Translations under genes and position numbers: made by a program
In this document: one piece after another, positions 19,399 through 28,627 of the stretch
Layout of the letters: each line of letters opens with the position of its first letter
Numbering within the stretch: position 1 is the first letter of the stretch
The notes under the pieces: generated by a model
Databases searched by the model: none
Seen by the model: only the letters and a program-made list of their open reading frames with translations
What the model was told of the DNA's origin: nothing
Assembly: GCA_903904835.1 (NCBI GenBank)
Contig: CAIVEI010000068.1
Span: forward strand, 62,001 to 126,000
DNA from: an uncultured Schlesneria sp.
GTDB lineage: Bacteria; Planctomycetota; Planctomycetia; Planctomycetales; Planctomycetaceae
DNA: 64,000 bases
Reading direction: 5' to 3'

Positions 19399-19725
19399 TC
19401 ACTCGGACTCAGTCTTCGGGACTTCGATCCGGCAGCAACCGAGGTTCAGAAATTCCTGGCTGGTCCGAGCCACTTTCTGCAGCAGATCTTTGCGTAGACG
19501 ATAAATCATAAACCGTCCGTCCCGCTCCACTTCGATCAGGCCAGCATGCCTCAGGATTTTCAGGTGGTGAGAAACGGTCACCAGTTCCGTTTCTAAAAAC
19601 TCAGAAATATCCCCGACCGTCATTTCGCCATGGCGCAAAACGTCCACGATCCTCAGTCGAATTGGTTCGCTGAGTGCCTTCAATTGATCTGCACAGGTTT
19701 TCGATTGGAAGTTATCGTTTTCCAA
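19399..19725 (-). CDS. ArsR-family winged-helix transcriptional regulator
   Basis: A 108-residue DNA-binding protein. The fold is complete: LKALSEPIRLRIVDVLRHGE (helices 1-2), MTVGDISEFLETELVTVSHH (helix-turn-helix) and LKILRHAGLIEVERDGRFMIY (recognition helix and wing). No in-frame ATG precedes the domain; a TTG at 19725 is the most reasonable start. The C-terminus has GCCRIEV with paired cysteines, which might bind a metal or sense redox state, but the typical ELCVCD motif of ArsR/SmtB in helix 3 is absent. It is divergent from the large hydrolase gene and may regulate it. Confidence 0.88.
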   Translation of the reverse strand: MENDNFQSKTCADQLKALSEPIRLRIVDVLRHGEMTVGDISEFLETELVTVSHHLKILRHAGLIEVERDGRFMIYRLRKDLLQKVARTSQEFLNLGCCRIEVPKTESE

Positions 19726-20125
19726 GGAACGAACCGATCGGTTGGTGAATTTGGGATATTCAGATTTCTACCATCTCCCTCCAGATGATAAACGCCAACC
19801 GATTGATCAGCAAACGCTTTATACCCCACAATGATTGACGCTCGCCGTTTCCGGTAGCATAACAAACAAATCGGCAACTGCTCTCCGTAACAAAGCTTCC
19901 CAAGTACTGCGCACCAGGCTCACCGGTTCGCCTCCCCACGATTCGTTTTCCGCGTCCTCGATAAAGTTACTCGTCGATCCGATTTCGAATTTGGAAGTTC
20001 AGAACCTTCAACCCAATCGCTTGCCAAATCCGCTCATCAAACATCATAGTTGGCTGATGCGAGGTCCGGCGTCGAACTTCGAAGACGGAAACTGCTTGTT
20101 CACTGAAGAATCCATGGAGCCTGTG
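19726..20125. promoter_or_regulatory. Divergent upstream region between ArsR regulator and hydrolase
   Basis: Four hundred bases lie between the regulator and the chosen start of the hydrolase. The hydrolase frame remains open back to 19835, but residues encoded before 20126 have no signal peptide character and look like untranslated leader. I see no convincing palindromic operator. Both promoters should be here. Confidence 0.4.
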
Positions 20126-22456
20126 ATGCGCGTCCTGTCTGTGATCGTGACAATATTCTGTTCCGCATCGGCTGCGCTGGCGCAGGAAACTTCTAAGACG
20201 ATGCCCGGAACGCAGCCACTCGTTGCTGACAAACCGCTCGACGTTTTAATGGTTGAGGGGATCGATCGGTTCTGCCTGAAAGAGATCGCATCAGCCCGCG
20301 AACAACGCGAGTCAAAATGGAATCGCGATGTCAGCAGCCCCGAAGCCTATCAGAAAAGTCTTGCTCCTTATCGAGACAAATTCCGGACGATCATCGGTGC
20401 GGTCGACAAACGTGTTGAGAATATTCAATTCGAGATCCCGCTCGCAAAGGACCGTTCGAGTATTGAGATTCAGTTCAACCGCTGGCCAGTGTTGCCCGGC
20501 ATGACTGCTGAAGGGTTGGTTATTGCGCCCGAGAAGCACAAAGGGGTTGTCATCGTTGTCCCGGATTCCCGCTGGTCGCCGCTTGAACTGCTGCAAGCAG
20601 CGGATGATGGAAAGAACTCGATCTGGTTATTAGTCGAAAACGGATATCTGGTTCTCATTCCGACACTGATCAGTCGCGATGATGATTTCGCCGGAAACCC
20701 GGAAGTTGTCATGACGAATCAATCGAATCGAGAATGGGTCTACCGTTCGGCGTTCGAAATGGGTCGACATGTCATTGGTTACGAAGTGCAAAAGATACTT
20801 GCTGCCGTTGATCTGTTCACAGATGGGAATTCCGCTGAGAAGGCCAACCGATCCATATCAATTATCGGAGTTGGAGACGGAGGACAGATTGCCCTGTACA
20901 GCGCGGCACTTGATACACGACTCACTTCCGTGATGGTCAGTGGTTATTTCCAGCCACGCGAAGGGGTCTGGCAGGAACCGATTGATCGCAACATCTGGCG
21001 GCTGCTGACGGAATTTGGTGATGCCGAAATCGCGGGGATGATCGCTCCACGACCACTTGTCATCGAAGCCTGTGCCGTTCCCGAGACGGATGGCCCGTTG
21101 CCGGTGAAGCCCGGTCGGCGCGGTGGTGCTGCCCCCGGCCAGATCAAGACGGCTGACCTGGCCGTCGTCAATTCCGAATTTCTTCGGGCGAAGTCGATTT
21201 ATCAGAAGATTAACGAAGCACGCCGCATCCAACTGTTTTCGAACGGAACCGATGGCCGCGGAAGCGCGTTGAGCGGTCCAGCAATTAGTTTTTTCGCACG
21301 CATGTCGGAGTTTCCAGATTGGTACGATATTCCACCTCTCATGAAAAGACGTGATTTGCCACAATCATCGATTCCCAAAGTCGATCAAAAGCAGGTTCAG
21401 AAGCGGCAGGTTGAAGAGGCAGTCGAGTTCACACAAAAACTTTTGCGAAACTCGTATAAAACGCGCGATAAATTGTTTGCTCAGGCCGATCGTTCGTCGG
21501 TCGAAAAATGGATCGCTTCCGCGGATAAGTTACGCGAATACGTTTATCAGGAACTGATCGGAAAACTGCCCGACCCCAGTATTCCTTTAAATCCTCGCAC
21601 GCGAAAGGTCATCGACGATAAAGATTTCACCGCTTATGAAGTCGTACTGGATACGTACCCGGACGTGATTGCAGCGGGAATCCTCTTGCTTCCAACCGGG
21701 ATGAAACCGGGTGAAAAGCGGCCGGTCGTCGTCTGCCAGCATGGCCTGGAGGGGGTTCCGATGGACACCATCAGCGGACCTGAATCCGATGGCCATAAGT
21801 ATTACAAGAGCTTCGCGGCAGAACTCGCCCGACGGGGTTTTATCACCTACGCTCCACAAAATCCGTATCGCGGTCAGGACAGGTTCCGAACGCTGCAACG
21901 CAAATCCAATCCGCTGGGCCGATCACTGTTCAGTTACATCATCCCTCAACATCAGGTGACACTGAAATGGCTCGCGACGCTGCCGAACGTCGATGCTGAT
22001 CGGATCGGGTTTTATGGACTGTCATACGGCGGCAAGACCGCTGTTCGAGTCCCCCCGATGTTGCCTCCGCGTGAAGGCCAGCCGGGTTACTGTCTGTCGA
22101 TCTGCTCCGCCGACTTCAACGAATGGGTCGCGAAAAATGCCAGCACCGAATACCCATTCACCTATGTCTTTACGCCCGAATACGAAATCTTCGAATGGAA
22201 CATGGGCCACGTCGCCAATTACGCCGAACTGTCGATGCTGATGACACCGCGACCGTTCATGGTCGAACGAGGTCACGACGACGGCGTCGGGATCGACGAG
22301 TGGGTTGCCTGGGAATACGCTAAGGTTCGAAGGCATTACGCCAAGCTCGGCATCGGTGACAAAACCGAAATCGAATTCTTCAACGGCCCCCACACGATCA
22401 ACGGCCAGGCCACCTACGAATTTCTACACCGGCACCTCAAGTGGCCGAAACGGTGA
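20126..22456 (+). CDS. Large secreted protein with two alpha/beta-hydrolase domains
   Basis: 776 residues from the ATG at 20126, which has GGAG six bases upstream and begins a signal peptide (MRVLSVIVTIFCSASAALAQ). The N-terminal hydrolase-like domain (about 60-420) has GVGDGG near residue 248 where a GxSxG elbow should be, so its nucleophile serine is replaced by Asp. The C-terminal domain (about 480-776) is intact: VVCQHGLEG (oxyanion), GLSYGG near 630 (Ser nucleophile) and GPHTING near 753 (His). It belongs broadly with dienelactone-hydrolase/acetylxylan-esterase-like exported enzymes of planctomycetes. The first domain may be non-catalytic. It is divergent from the ArsR gene. Confidence 0.85.
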   Translation: MRVLSVIVTIFCSASAALAQETSKTMPGTQPLVADKPLDVLMVEGIDRFCLKEIASAREQRESKWNRDVSSPEAYQKSLAPYRDKFRTIIGAVDKRVENIQFEIPLAKDRSSIEIQFNRWPVLPGMTAEGLVIAPEKHKGVVIVVPDSRWSPLELLQAADDGKNSIWLLVENGYLVLIPTLISRDDDFAGNPEVVMTNQSNREWVYRSAFEMGRHVIGYEVQKILAAVDLFTDGNSAEKANRSISIIGVGDGGQIALYSAALDTRLTSVMVSGYFQPREGVWQEPIDRNIWRLLTEFGDAEIAGMIAPRPLVIEACAVPETDGPLPVKPGRRGGAAPGQIKTADLAVVNSEFLRAKSIYQKINEARRIQLFSNGTDGRGSALSGPAISFFARMSEFPDWYDIPPLMKRRDLPQSSIPKVDQKQVQKRQVEEAVEFTQKLLRNSYKTRDKLFAQADRSSVEKWIASADKLREYVYQELIGKLPDPSIPLNPRTRKVIDDKDFTAYEVVLDTYPDVIAAGILLLPTGMKPGEKRPVVVCQHGLEGVPMDTISGPESDGHKYYKSFAAELARRGFITYAPQNPYRGQDRFRTLQRKSNPLGRSLFSYIIPQHQVTLKWLATLPNVDADRIGFYGLSYGGKTAVRVPPMLPPREGQPGYCLSICSADFNEWVAKNASTEYPFTYVFTPEYEIFEWNMGHVANYAELSMLMTPRPFMVERGHDDGVGIDEWVAWEYAKVRRHYAKLGIGDKTEIEFFNGPHTINGQATYEFLHRHLKWPKR

Positions 22457-22593
22457 CACGGTTAGTAGAGGTTCGTCACATTGAGAATGTGATTCGTCTT
22501 CACGTGCATCAGATTCCAGTGGTTATTTCTGAGGTATTCAATGTATTCTCATTGGATATTCATTTTGTGTTTTGATAATCGCGGGTTCCAAGA

Positions 22594-23181
22594 ATGTCGT
22601 TGAACCTTCAAGAGTTTTCCTGGAAAAGGATGATCGAGGCTGTGGAAGCAGTACGTGAACGCGCGTGTCGCGCGACTGCGGCGCTAGAACGCGCAAAGAT
22701 TCCCTACGCGGTCGCTGGCGGAAACGCCGTTGCAGCGTGGGTGGCTCGTGTAGATCGTGCTGCCGTCCGAAACACGCAAGATGTTGATATTCTGATTCGC
22801 CGCTCAGATCTTGAGGCGGTCAAAGAGGCACTAACGGCAGTTGGCTTTCATTATCGGAACATCGAGGGAATCGACTGTTTGATTGACGGGCCGGATGGTC
22901 GCCCTCGCGACGCTGTGCACCTTCTGTTTGCCGGCGAAAAAGTTCGTCCAACACACCCCACTCCAGCCGCCGATGTCAGTGATGCAGTCCCTGCGGACGA
23001 CTATTCGGTACTTGCATTAGAGTCGCTCGTCCGAATGAAATTAAATTCGTTTTGCGACAAAGATCGAACACACTTACGCGACCTGATCGAAGTCGGCCTG
23101 GTTGATCAGTCGTGGTTACCACGCTTGATTCCTAAACATGCCGCGAGATTGCAACAATTGATCGATGATCCTGACGGTTGA
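22594..23181 (+). CDS. Nucleotidyltransferase-fold protein
   Basis: A 195-residue protein. AVAGGNAVAAW (residues 39-49) followed by DVDIL with Asp63 and Asp65 is the GG...DxD core of the polymerase-beta nucleotidyltransferase fold. Later LALESLVRMKLNSFCDKDRTHLRDLIE matches the AbiEii/MNT-like subgroup that often acts as a toxin or modifier with a HEPN or AbiEi partner. No partner gene is adjacent; upstream is the hydrolase and downstream a transposase. The stop codon (23179-23181) lies within a 40-base dispersed repeat, so the original C-terminus may have been altered by the repeat. Solitary housekeeping nucleotidyltransferases of this type also exist. Confidence 0.75.
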   Translation: MSLNLQEFSWKRMIEAVEAVRERACRATAALERAKIPYAVAGGNAVAAWVARVDRAAVRNTQDVDILIRRSDLEAVKEALTAVGFHYRNIEGIDCLIDGPDGRPRDAVHLLFAGEKVRPTHPTPAADVSDAVPADDYSVLALESLVRMKLNSFCDKDRTHLRDLIEVGLVDQSWLPRLIPKHAARLQQLIDDPDG

Positions 23182-23216
23182 AACGGTGGGCTATTATCGG
23201 GTGTCCCAAGGGGACA
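23177..23216. repeat. Double-hairpin (REP-like) repeat, copy 1
   Basis: Begins GTTGAAACGGTGGGC and ends TGTCCCAAGGGGACA. The last 15 bases form a 6-bp hairpin around AAG. The first part pairs with the CCCACCGTT that precedes it in copy 3. It is identical over 40 bases to 24311-24350. Its first five bases include the TGA that ends the nucleotidyltransferase gene. Confidence 0.9.
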
Positions 23217-23499
23217 AAATGCCAATCGGTTTTTCACCGAACTTTCATATCCGGATTGACGGGACGACGAACCGGATTAGGTGGATCACGACCCCGCCGC
23301 ATCGGGTTCTATCAAGCCGCGACATCGACATCGTGAGCACAAAAACGTCCTAAATCAATTGGCCTCACGATTTGGCATGATTAGCATCAACGGCCATCTT
23401 TGCTCCCACATAACACACGACCTTCGCCAATCGCTTTATGCGTGGGCTAGCCAAAACAATTCCCAAGAGTCCCGTTGTCGCGAAAAGGAAAGAATTACG

Positions 23500-23946
23500 A
23501 TGCATTCGTTCGTCAGTTGCCTCTTGCACGTCGTCTTTTCGACGAAGGAGCGTCGCCCGTTCATCACCGAACCACTCGCAAAACGGCTTTGGCCCTACAT
23601 CGGTGGGATCGCAGTACACAAGAAAATGCGGACGCTGAAGGTTGGAGGCGTCGCAGATCACATTCATATTCTGTTATCGCTTCCTTCGACGCTCGATATT
23701 GCCAAAGCCGTGCAATTGATCAAAGGGAATTCGTCGAAATGGGTTCATGACGAATTTCCAGAGTTTCGCGACTTCGAATGGCAAGAGGGATACGGTGCAT
23801 TCAGCATCGGAATTTCTGGCGTTGCCGCGACGACGGCCTATATTGAAAACCAGGCAGAGCATCATCGCAAGAAGTCGTTTAAAGACGAATTAAAACAGAT
23901 CCTTAAGAAGCATCAGATCGAATGCGAGGAATCGATGCTCGATTGA
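23500..23946 (+). CDS. tnpA: IS200/IS605-family Y1 transposase (TnpA-like)
   Basis: 148 residues from the ATG at 23500, which has a purine-rich site AAAAGGAAAG upstream; the open frame extends earlier but without family similarity. HVVFSTKERRPFI opens the domain. GGVADHIHILLSLP holds the HUH metal-binding pair, and the catalytic tyrosine is in TTAYIENQAEHH near residue 122. WQEGYGAFSIGIS is also typical. Such enzymes nick and join single-stranded DNA at hairpin ends. Reading frame, motifs and length are intact, so the element may be active. It is surrounded by copies of a palindromic repeat that is its likely substrate. Confidence 0.93.
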   Translation: MHSFVSCLLHVVFSTKERRPFITEPLAKRLWPYIGGIAVHKKMRTLKVGGVADHIHILLSLPSTLDIAKAVQLIKGNSSKWVHDEFPEFRDFEWQEGYGAFSIGISGVAATTAYIENQAEHHRKKSFKDELKQILKKHQIECEESMLD

Positions 23947-24071
23947 ACGTCGGTTCACGATGAAATGTTACGACGGGTTTGTACGCAAAGGTAATGGAGT
24001 GTTACCGCCCATGGATTCGCATTGGCGATAGAATGTTGCCCGCCATGTGACGAGTCTTACAACGGATTCTT

Positions 24072-24111
24072 TGTCCCCTTGGGACAGCCGATAATAGCCC
24101 ACCGTTTCAAC
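24072..24111. repeat. Double-hairpin repeat, copy 2 (inverted)
   Basis: This is the reverse complement of copy 1 with a single base change: TGTCCCCTTGGGACAGCCG has G where the complement predicts C. The palindrome CCCACCGTTTCAACGGTGGG at 24099-24118 shows the first hairpin in full (9-bp stem, TC loop). Confidence 0.9.
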
Positions 24112-24138
24112 GGTGGGTTAATGCGACCGACCATGAAA

Positions 24139-24282
24139 AAGAGTCCCATCGGGACGACACATTTTCGACGTCACGATCGTTGGAATTGTCATATCAATGC
24201 CGTCCAATCGTGATTCGTTTTTTGCCTCCGTGGGGTTCACGATGTCCTCATAAGATCTTGTGTCGTCCCTAACGGGACTCTT
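24139..24282. repeat. Second inverted repeat pair downstream of the transposase
   Basis: AAGAGTCCCATCGGGACGAC (from 24139) and GTCGTCCCTAACGGGACTCT (24262-24281) are near-perfect complements. Each arm is itself a small hairpin, GTCCC-ATC-GGGAC and GTCCC-TAAC-GGGAC. This is a separate palindromic family lying between copies 2 and 3 of the REP-like repeat. No gene is present from 23947 to 24421. Confidence 0.75.
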
Positions 24283-24304
24283 GCGTATTGTTTGATCGGG
24301 CGGA

Positions 24305-24350
24305 CCCACCGTTGAAACGGTGGGCTATTATCGGGTGTCCCAAGGGGACA
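24305..24350. repeat. Double-hairpin repeat, copy 3 (direct)
   Basis: CCCACCGTTGAAACGGTGGG (24305-24324) is a perfect 9-bp palindrome with a GA loop, continued by CTATTATCGG and TGTCCCAAGGGGACA. It is identical to copy 1 from 24311 to 24350. It lies 71 bases from the 3' end of the kinase gene on the other strand. Confidence 0.9.
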
Positions 24351-24421
24351 GAAAACCAATGGACACTACCAATCTGCGTCTTGGCGATCCCGACGTTTCG
24401 ATGTCGTCGAGCGGAGTCGGG

Positions 24422-27400
24422 TTATTCCTTTTTCGATTCCATGGCCTTTGTCAGGTCCTCAAGCAGTTTTTTGAAATCGTCCCGTTCGCGGAGTGCGTTG
24501 AGGTCGGCGTCCGTCTTCATGTGTTCGACGTTGTCGTAACCCGCCTCGACCGCCTTGTGCAGCCACGCCATCGCCAGATCCGCTTGTTCCTTGGCGAGAC
24601 GATTCGCGTCTGCCGCAGGAGTGTTCGGGTCTTCCAGGACGACAGAGGCACAAACGGCCCGAAAATACGCGGCGTTGAACAGTCCATCGACATCGGTTCG
24701 CCCCAGGGACTCGAATTGGGATGCGGCGGCGATACATCTTGCCGCATCCTTGTTCTTCTGTTGCATTCGCAGCCGTGTCTGAGCCGCGCCTAAGCGAATC
24801 GCGTCCTTCGAAGTGCCGTCATCCAATTCCAAAGCGCGTTCCCAATCATTGATCGATTCAGCATGTCGACCAAGTGCAACAAGTGACCCAGCTCTTCCCC
24901 AATGGCCGACTGAAAGAATCTGCCTGACACTTGCTGGGGTTGGTTCCTGTGACAAGAACGGCGTCAAGGTACTGATCACGACGTCATAAGATCCAAGTGC
25001 TGAGTCTGCATCACCGTCGCCCTGAAGTACCAGGCCCAAAGAGAAGTAACTTCGGCCAAGGTCGACGACATACTCGTCGACAGTAGGTGCGTTTGCACAG
25101 GTCTTCTTCTGGATGCTGATTGCCGATTGATGTGCCGCCACTGCATCTGCGCGTTTCCCTAAGCTTGCCATTAACACGCCGAGGTTATGGTAGCTCTTGG
25201 CAAGGTCTGCCCAATATTCTGGCACGCTGGGAAAATCCGTCACGAGCATCTGATGAATTTCCGCAGCGCGGTGTAACGCCATATCTGCCTCTGCGTACTC
25301 CATTAGACCGATTTGTAACGCTCCCATGTTGTTGTAGATTCCTGCCAAGTCCTTTCGGTATTTGGGTACATTCGGAAATTCCCTGACGAGTTCCTCCTGG
25401 ATTTCGAGCGCCCTGCGATATCCTGTTTTTGCTTCAATGTGCTTCCCAAGCCCTGCCTGCAGTAAGGCCGCCATACTATTGTGGCTTCCAGCCAAATCCC
25501 CTCGGTAGTCCGGCGCAGTTGGAAATCTCTTAGAAAGTTGCTCCCAGATGGTAATCGCCTTGCGAAACGCCACTTCAGCATCAGCATACTTCCCGTGCCC
25601 CGCTAGCCGCTCACCTAGGGCTTTGTAGCTCGACGCGAGGTCAGATCGATATTCCGGTACAGTAGGGAAGTCTGTAGCCAGCTTCTCGCGGATTTCAATT
25701 GCCTTTACATATGCGACTTCCGACTCCCTAGACCTGTGTTGTTTTTTTTCGAGCAACGAACCTAAATTATTCTGGCTCATAGCCAATTCGCGTCGGTGAA
25801 TTGGCACGGTGGGAAAGTCTGTAGCGAGCTTCTCGTAGATTTCCAGAGCTTTGCAATACAACAATTCAGCATCAGCGAGCTTTTCCTGCCTATTCAGCAT
25901 TACACCGAGGTTGCGGTAGCTCGCTGCCAATTCGAATCGAAAGGCGGATTCCTTTGGAAATTCGATCGTGAGCTTCTCCTGAATTTCTAGTCCTTTGCGA
26001 AACTCTACATTTGCATCCGTGAATTCTCCTTGTTCCATAAGAGCCATTCCAAAAGCGTTATGACTCATGACCAGGTTATTACGGTAATCCGGCACCGATG
26101 GGAAATCGGTCACCAATCTAATCCAAATGTCAAGAGCCGCGCGAAAAGCCACTGTCGCTTCCACATACTTTCTCTGATGGGCAAGCAGGGTGCCCAGATT
26201 GTGGTGACCGCCGGCAAGATCACTGCGATACTCTGGCACATTAGGAAAGTCCGCCGCAAGGTTTTGTTGAATCTCCAGCGCCTGACGAAAGTTCGCTTCC
26301 GATTCCGTCTGCATCCCTTGATTCAACAAGAGATTTCCGAGGCTATTGCGGGTCATGGCCAAATGCTTGCGGTAACCCGGCAAGCTGGGAAAGTCCGCCG
26401 CGAGTTTCTCTTGAATGCCAATTGCCTGACGATATGTGGATTCTGCCTCCACCGCTTTCCCCATGTCTCTTAACAAGTTTCCCAAATTACTCTTGCTCAA
26501 GGACAGGTCGTCGTCGTACTCCGGCACATTGTTGAAGTCGGTAGCGAGTTTCTCTTGAATGCCTACGGCCTGACGAAAGGACGCTTCCGCCTCCGCGAGT
26601 GTTCCCATTTTTCTAAATAGGTTGCCTAGGTTATTGTGGCTGCCCGCCAAGTCCCTGCGATATTCCGGGACAGTTGGAAAGTCCGCCGTAAGTTTCTCTT
26701 GAATACCCAGCGCCCGACGAAGTGCCGATTCCGCCTCTGCGCGCCTCCCGAAATTCTCTAGTAACAGGCCCAAGTTATTTTGGCTCGTGGCAAAGTAGTG
26801 TCTGTACCGCTGCACACTGGGGAACTCTGCGTTGAGTTGAGCAAAAACTACTCTCACGGATTCATAGTCTTGAATGGCGGCTTCATTCTCACCCATTTCC
26901 GCGCGCACCATTGCAAGTCGGTGATACGCCCTTCCCCTTAACTCTTCCAAATCTTTGGAATTCGGATTATCGCTCGTCAGCCCGGTGATCTGTTCGAAGA
27001 ATGGCAGCGCACTCTCCAATAGCTTTTTGCGCAATCGGTGGAAATCGGCCTGTTTCAATTCCGGTTCGTCGGTCACGGTCACCAAGTATTTCTCGACCGA
27101 TTCCTTGGAAAGAGAGAAGAGTGAGTTCGCGAGTTCCTTCGCTTCCTTTTCTGCTTTAGCGGAGGCAAGCGCTTTGTCGGCATTCTGTTCGGCGATCTGG
27201 CGCTGGTGGTCTGCCCGGAACAGACCCCATGTTGTTCCCGCCATTCCGATTAACAGCGCCGCAAATACCAGGCTCCCGGCGATCACCGGCCCCTTGTTTC
27301 GCCGAATCAGTTTCCGCAACCGGTAGGCCGTGCTCGCAGGTGCCGCCATCACTGGTTCGCCCGTCAGGTAACGTTGCACATCCTGACCGAGGCCGTTGGC

Positions 27401-28537
27401 GGTCTCGTACCTCCGCCCGCGATCTTTTTCGAGGGCTTTCATCACAATCCAGTCGAGTTCCCCTCGTACCAGTGCAGTCAACTTCTTTGGTTCCGTTTGA
27501 CGTGACGCTGCGATACTCGGCAGTTTGACGGAACTTGAGAGCTTGGTACTCGGCTTGTGCGGTTCCTCCTCTTTGATCACCCGCAGCATCTCGGCCAGTC
27601 CTGCCTTTTCGAGTTCCTTGCGGCTGAAGGGGACTGTGCCGGTCAACAACTCGTAGAGAATGACTCCCAGCGCATAGACGTCCGATCGGGTATCGATGTC
27701 GAGATTGTTCAGCTCGGCCTGTTCCGGCGACATGTACTCCAGCGTCCCGATGATCGAACCGATTTCGGTGTAGACGCTTTGATCGGTCAATCGCGTTCCG
27801 GTCACTTTGGCCACGCCAAAGTCGATTACCTTCGGAACCGGTCGTCCGTCGTACAGGCCGACCAGGATGTTGGACGGCTTCAGGTCGCGGTGGATGATCC
27901 CCTTCTGATGAGCGTGTTGCACTGCCTGGCAGACGGGGATGAACAATTCGATCCGCTGGCGGGGTGAAAGTCTCGCCTCATCGCAGTATTTCGTCAGCGG
28001 CAGTCCTTTGACCAGTTCCATCGCGAAGTACGGTCGATGAGCCTCATCGATCCCCGCGTCGAAGACCTTGGCGATGTTCGGATGGTCCATCAGCGCGAGC
28101 GCTTGCCGCTCCTGCTCGAACCGGGCTAGAAGCTGCCGAGTGTCCAGGCCGGAGCGAATGACCTTGAGGGCGACTCGACGCTGGACAGGGGCGATCTGGT
28201 CGGCGACGAACACGACCCCCATGCCCCCCTCGCCGAGTTTCTCACGAAGCTTGTATCGACCGGCGAAGACCAGACCCGGTTCGATCGGCTGCACGTAACC
28301 GATGGTCTGATCGAGTTCGTCTGCGGGGATTTCTTGTTGTGACTGCGATTTGGTTGAGAGCGGTTCCACAGCCGGCAGTTCCCCCGAATCGTCGTGAGCC
28401 TTGAGCAATGCATCGACTCGGCGACGTAATTCCGTGTCGCCAGCACATTCGCGATCCAGCACCACGGCTCGCTCTGAAGCGGGAAGTTCGGCGACCGATT
28501 GGAAAATGTCACGGATGCGTTGGAAATCGATCGACAT
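24422..28537 (-). CDS. Membrane serine/threonine protein kinase with C-terminal TPR solenoid
   Basis: A 1371-residue protein from an ATG preceded by AAGAGG. A cytoplasmic kinase domain spans about residues 95-395: glycine loop LGEGGMGVVF, Lys125 in VALK, HRDLKPSN with Asp218, DFG at 239-241 and GTLEYMSPEQ. All catalytic residues are present (PknB/Hanks type). One membrane helix lies at about 417-440. The rest holds thirteen copies of a repeat of about 49 residues with consensus FPxVPxYRxDLAxSxNNLGxLL...GKxAEAExxFRxALxIQEKLxxD, which is TPR-like and probably sits outside the cytoplasm as a sensor or scaffold. An ECF sigma factor gene lies upstream on the same strand. Planctomycete sigma/kinase pairs of this kind are thought to signal together. 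Confidence 0.95.
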   Translation of the reverse strand: MSIDFQRIRDIFQSVAELPASERAVVLDRECAGDTELRRRVDALLKAHDDSGELPAVEPLSTKSQSQQEIPADELDQTIGYVQPIEPGLVFAGRYKLREKLGEGGMGVVFVADQIAPVQRRVALKVIRSGLDTRQLLARFEQERQALALMDHPNIAKVFDAGIDEAHRPYFAMELVKGLPLTKYCDEARLSPRQRIELFIPVCQAVQHAHQKGIIHRDLKPSNILVGLYDGRPVPKVIDFGVAKVTGTRLTDQSVYTEIGSIIGTLEYMSPEQAELNNLDIDTRSDVYALGVILYELLTGTVPFSRKELEKAGLAEMLRVIKEEEPHKPSTKLSSSVKLPSIAASRQTEPKKLTALVRGELDWIVMKALEKDRGRRYETANGLGQDVQRYLTGEPVMAAPASTAYRLRKLIRRNKGPVIAGSLVFAALLIGMAGTTWGLFRADHQRQIAEQNADKALASAKAEKEAKELANSLFSLSKESVEKYLVTVTDEPELKQADFHRLRKKLLESALPFFEQITGLTSDNPNSKDLEELRGRAYHRLAMVRAEMGENEAAIQDYESVRVVFAQLNAEFPSVQRYRHYFATSQNNLGLLLENFGRRAEAESALRRALGIQEKLTADFPTVPEYRRDLAGSHNNLGNLFRKMGTLAEAEASFRQAVGIQEKLATDFNNVPEYDDDLSLSKSNLGNLLRDMGKAVEAESTYRQAIGIQEKLAADFPSLPGYRKHLAMTRNSLGNLLLNQGMQTESEANFRQALEIQQNLAADFPNVPEYRSDLAGGHHNLGTLLAHQRKYVEATVAFRAALDIWIRLVTDFPSVPDYRNNLVMSHNAFGMALMEQGEFTDANVEFRKGLEIQEKLTIEFPKESAFRFELAASYRNLGVMLNRQEKLADAELLYCKALEIYEKLATDFPTVPIHRRELAMSQNNLGSLLEKKQHRSRESEVAYVKAIEIREKLATDFPTVPEYRSDLASSYKALGERLAGHGKYADAEVAFRKAITIWEQLSKRFPTAPDYRGDLAGSHNSMAALLQAGLGKHIEAKTGYRRALEIQEELVREFPNVPKYRKDLAGIYNNMGALQIGLMEYAEADMALHRAAEIHQMLVTDFPSVPEYWADLAKSYHNLGVLMASLGKRADAVAAHQSAISIQKKTCANAPTVDEYVVDLGRSYFSLGLVLQGDGDADSALGSYDVVISTLTPFLSQEPTPASVRQILSVGHWGRAGSLVALGRHAESINDWERALELDDGTSKDAIRLGAAQTRLRMQQKNKDAARCIAAASQFESLGRTDVDGLFNAAYFRAVCASVVLEDPNTPAADANRLAKEQADLAMAWLHKAVEAGYDNVEHMKTDADLNALRERDDFKKLLEDLTKAMESKKE

Positions 28538-28627
28538 ACTAAACCTCTTGGGGAGGGATACGCTTGTCTGGTGAAACTGCTGTCAGGTGTCGCGTCATCG
28601 TATGGTGAGGCGGGAAGTAACCAATCA

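Larger units (their letters stand above)
23177..24111 (+). mobile_element. IS200-like unit bounded by inverted palindromic repeats
   Basis: An intact Y1 transposase gene (23500-23946) is bracketed by a 40-base repeat at 23177-23216 and its inverted copy at 24072-24111 with one mismatch. Each repeat carries two hairpins, as expected of IS200/IS605 ends or of REP sequences mobilised by a tyrosine transposase. Bases 23217-23499 contain no gene. The exact element borders are not proven; the outer edges of the repeats are used here. Confidence 0.6.
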
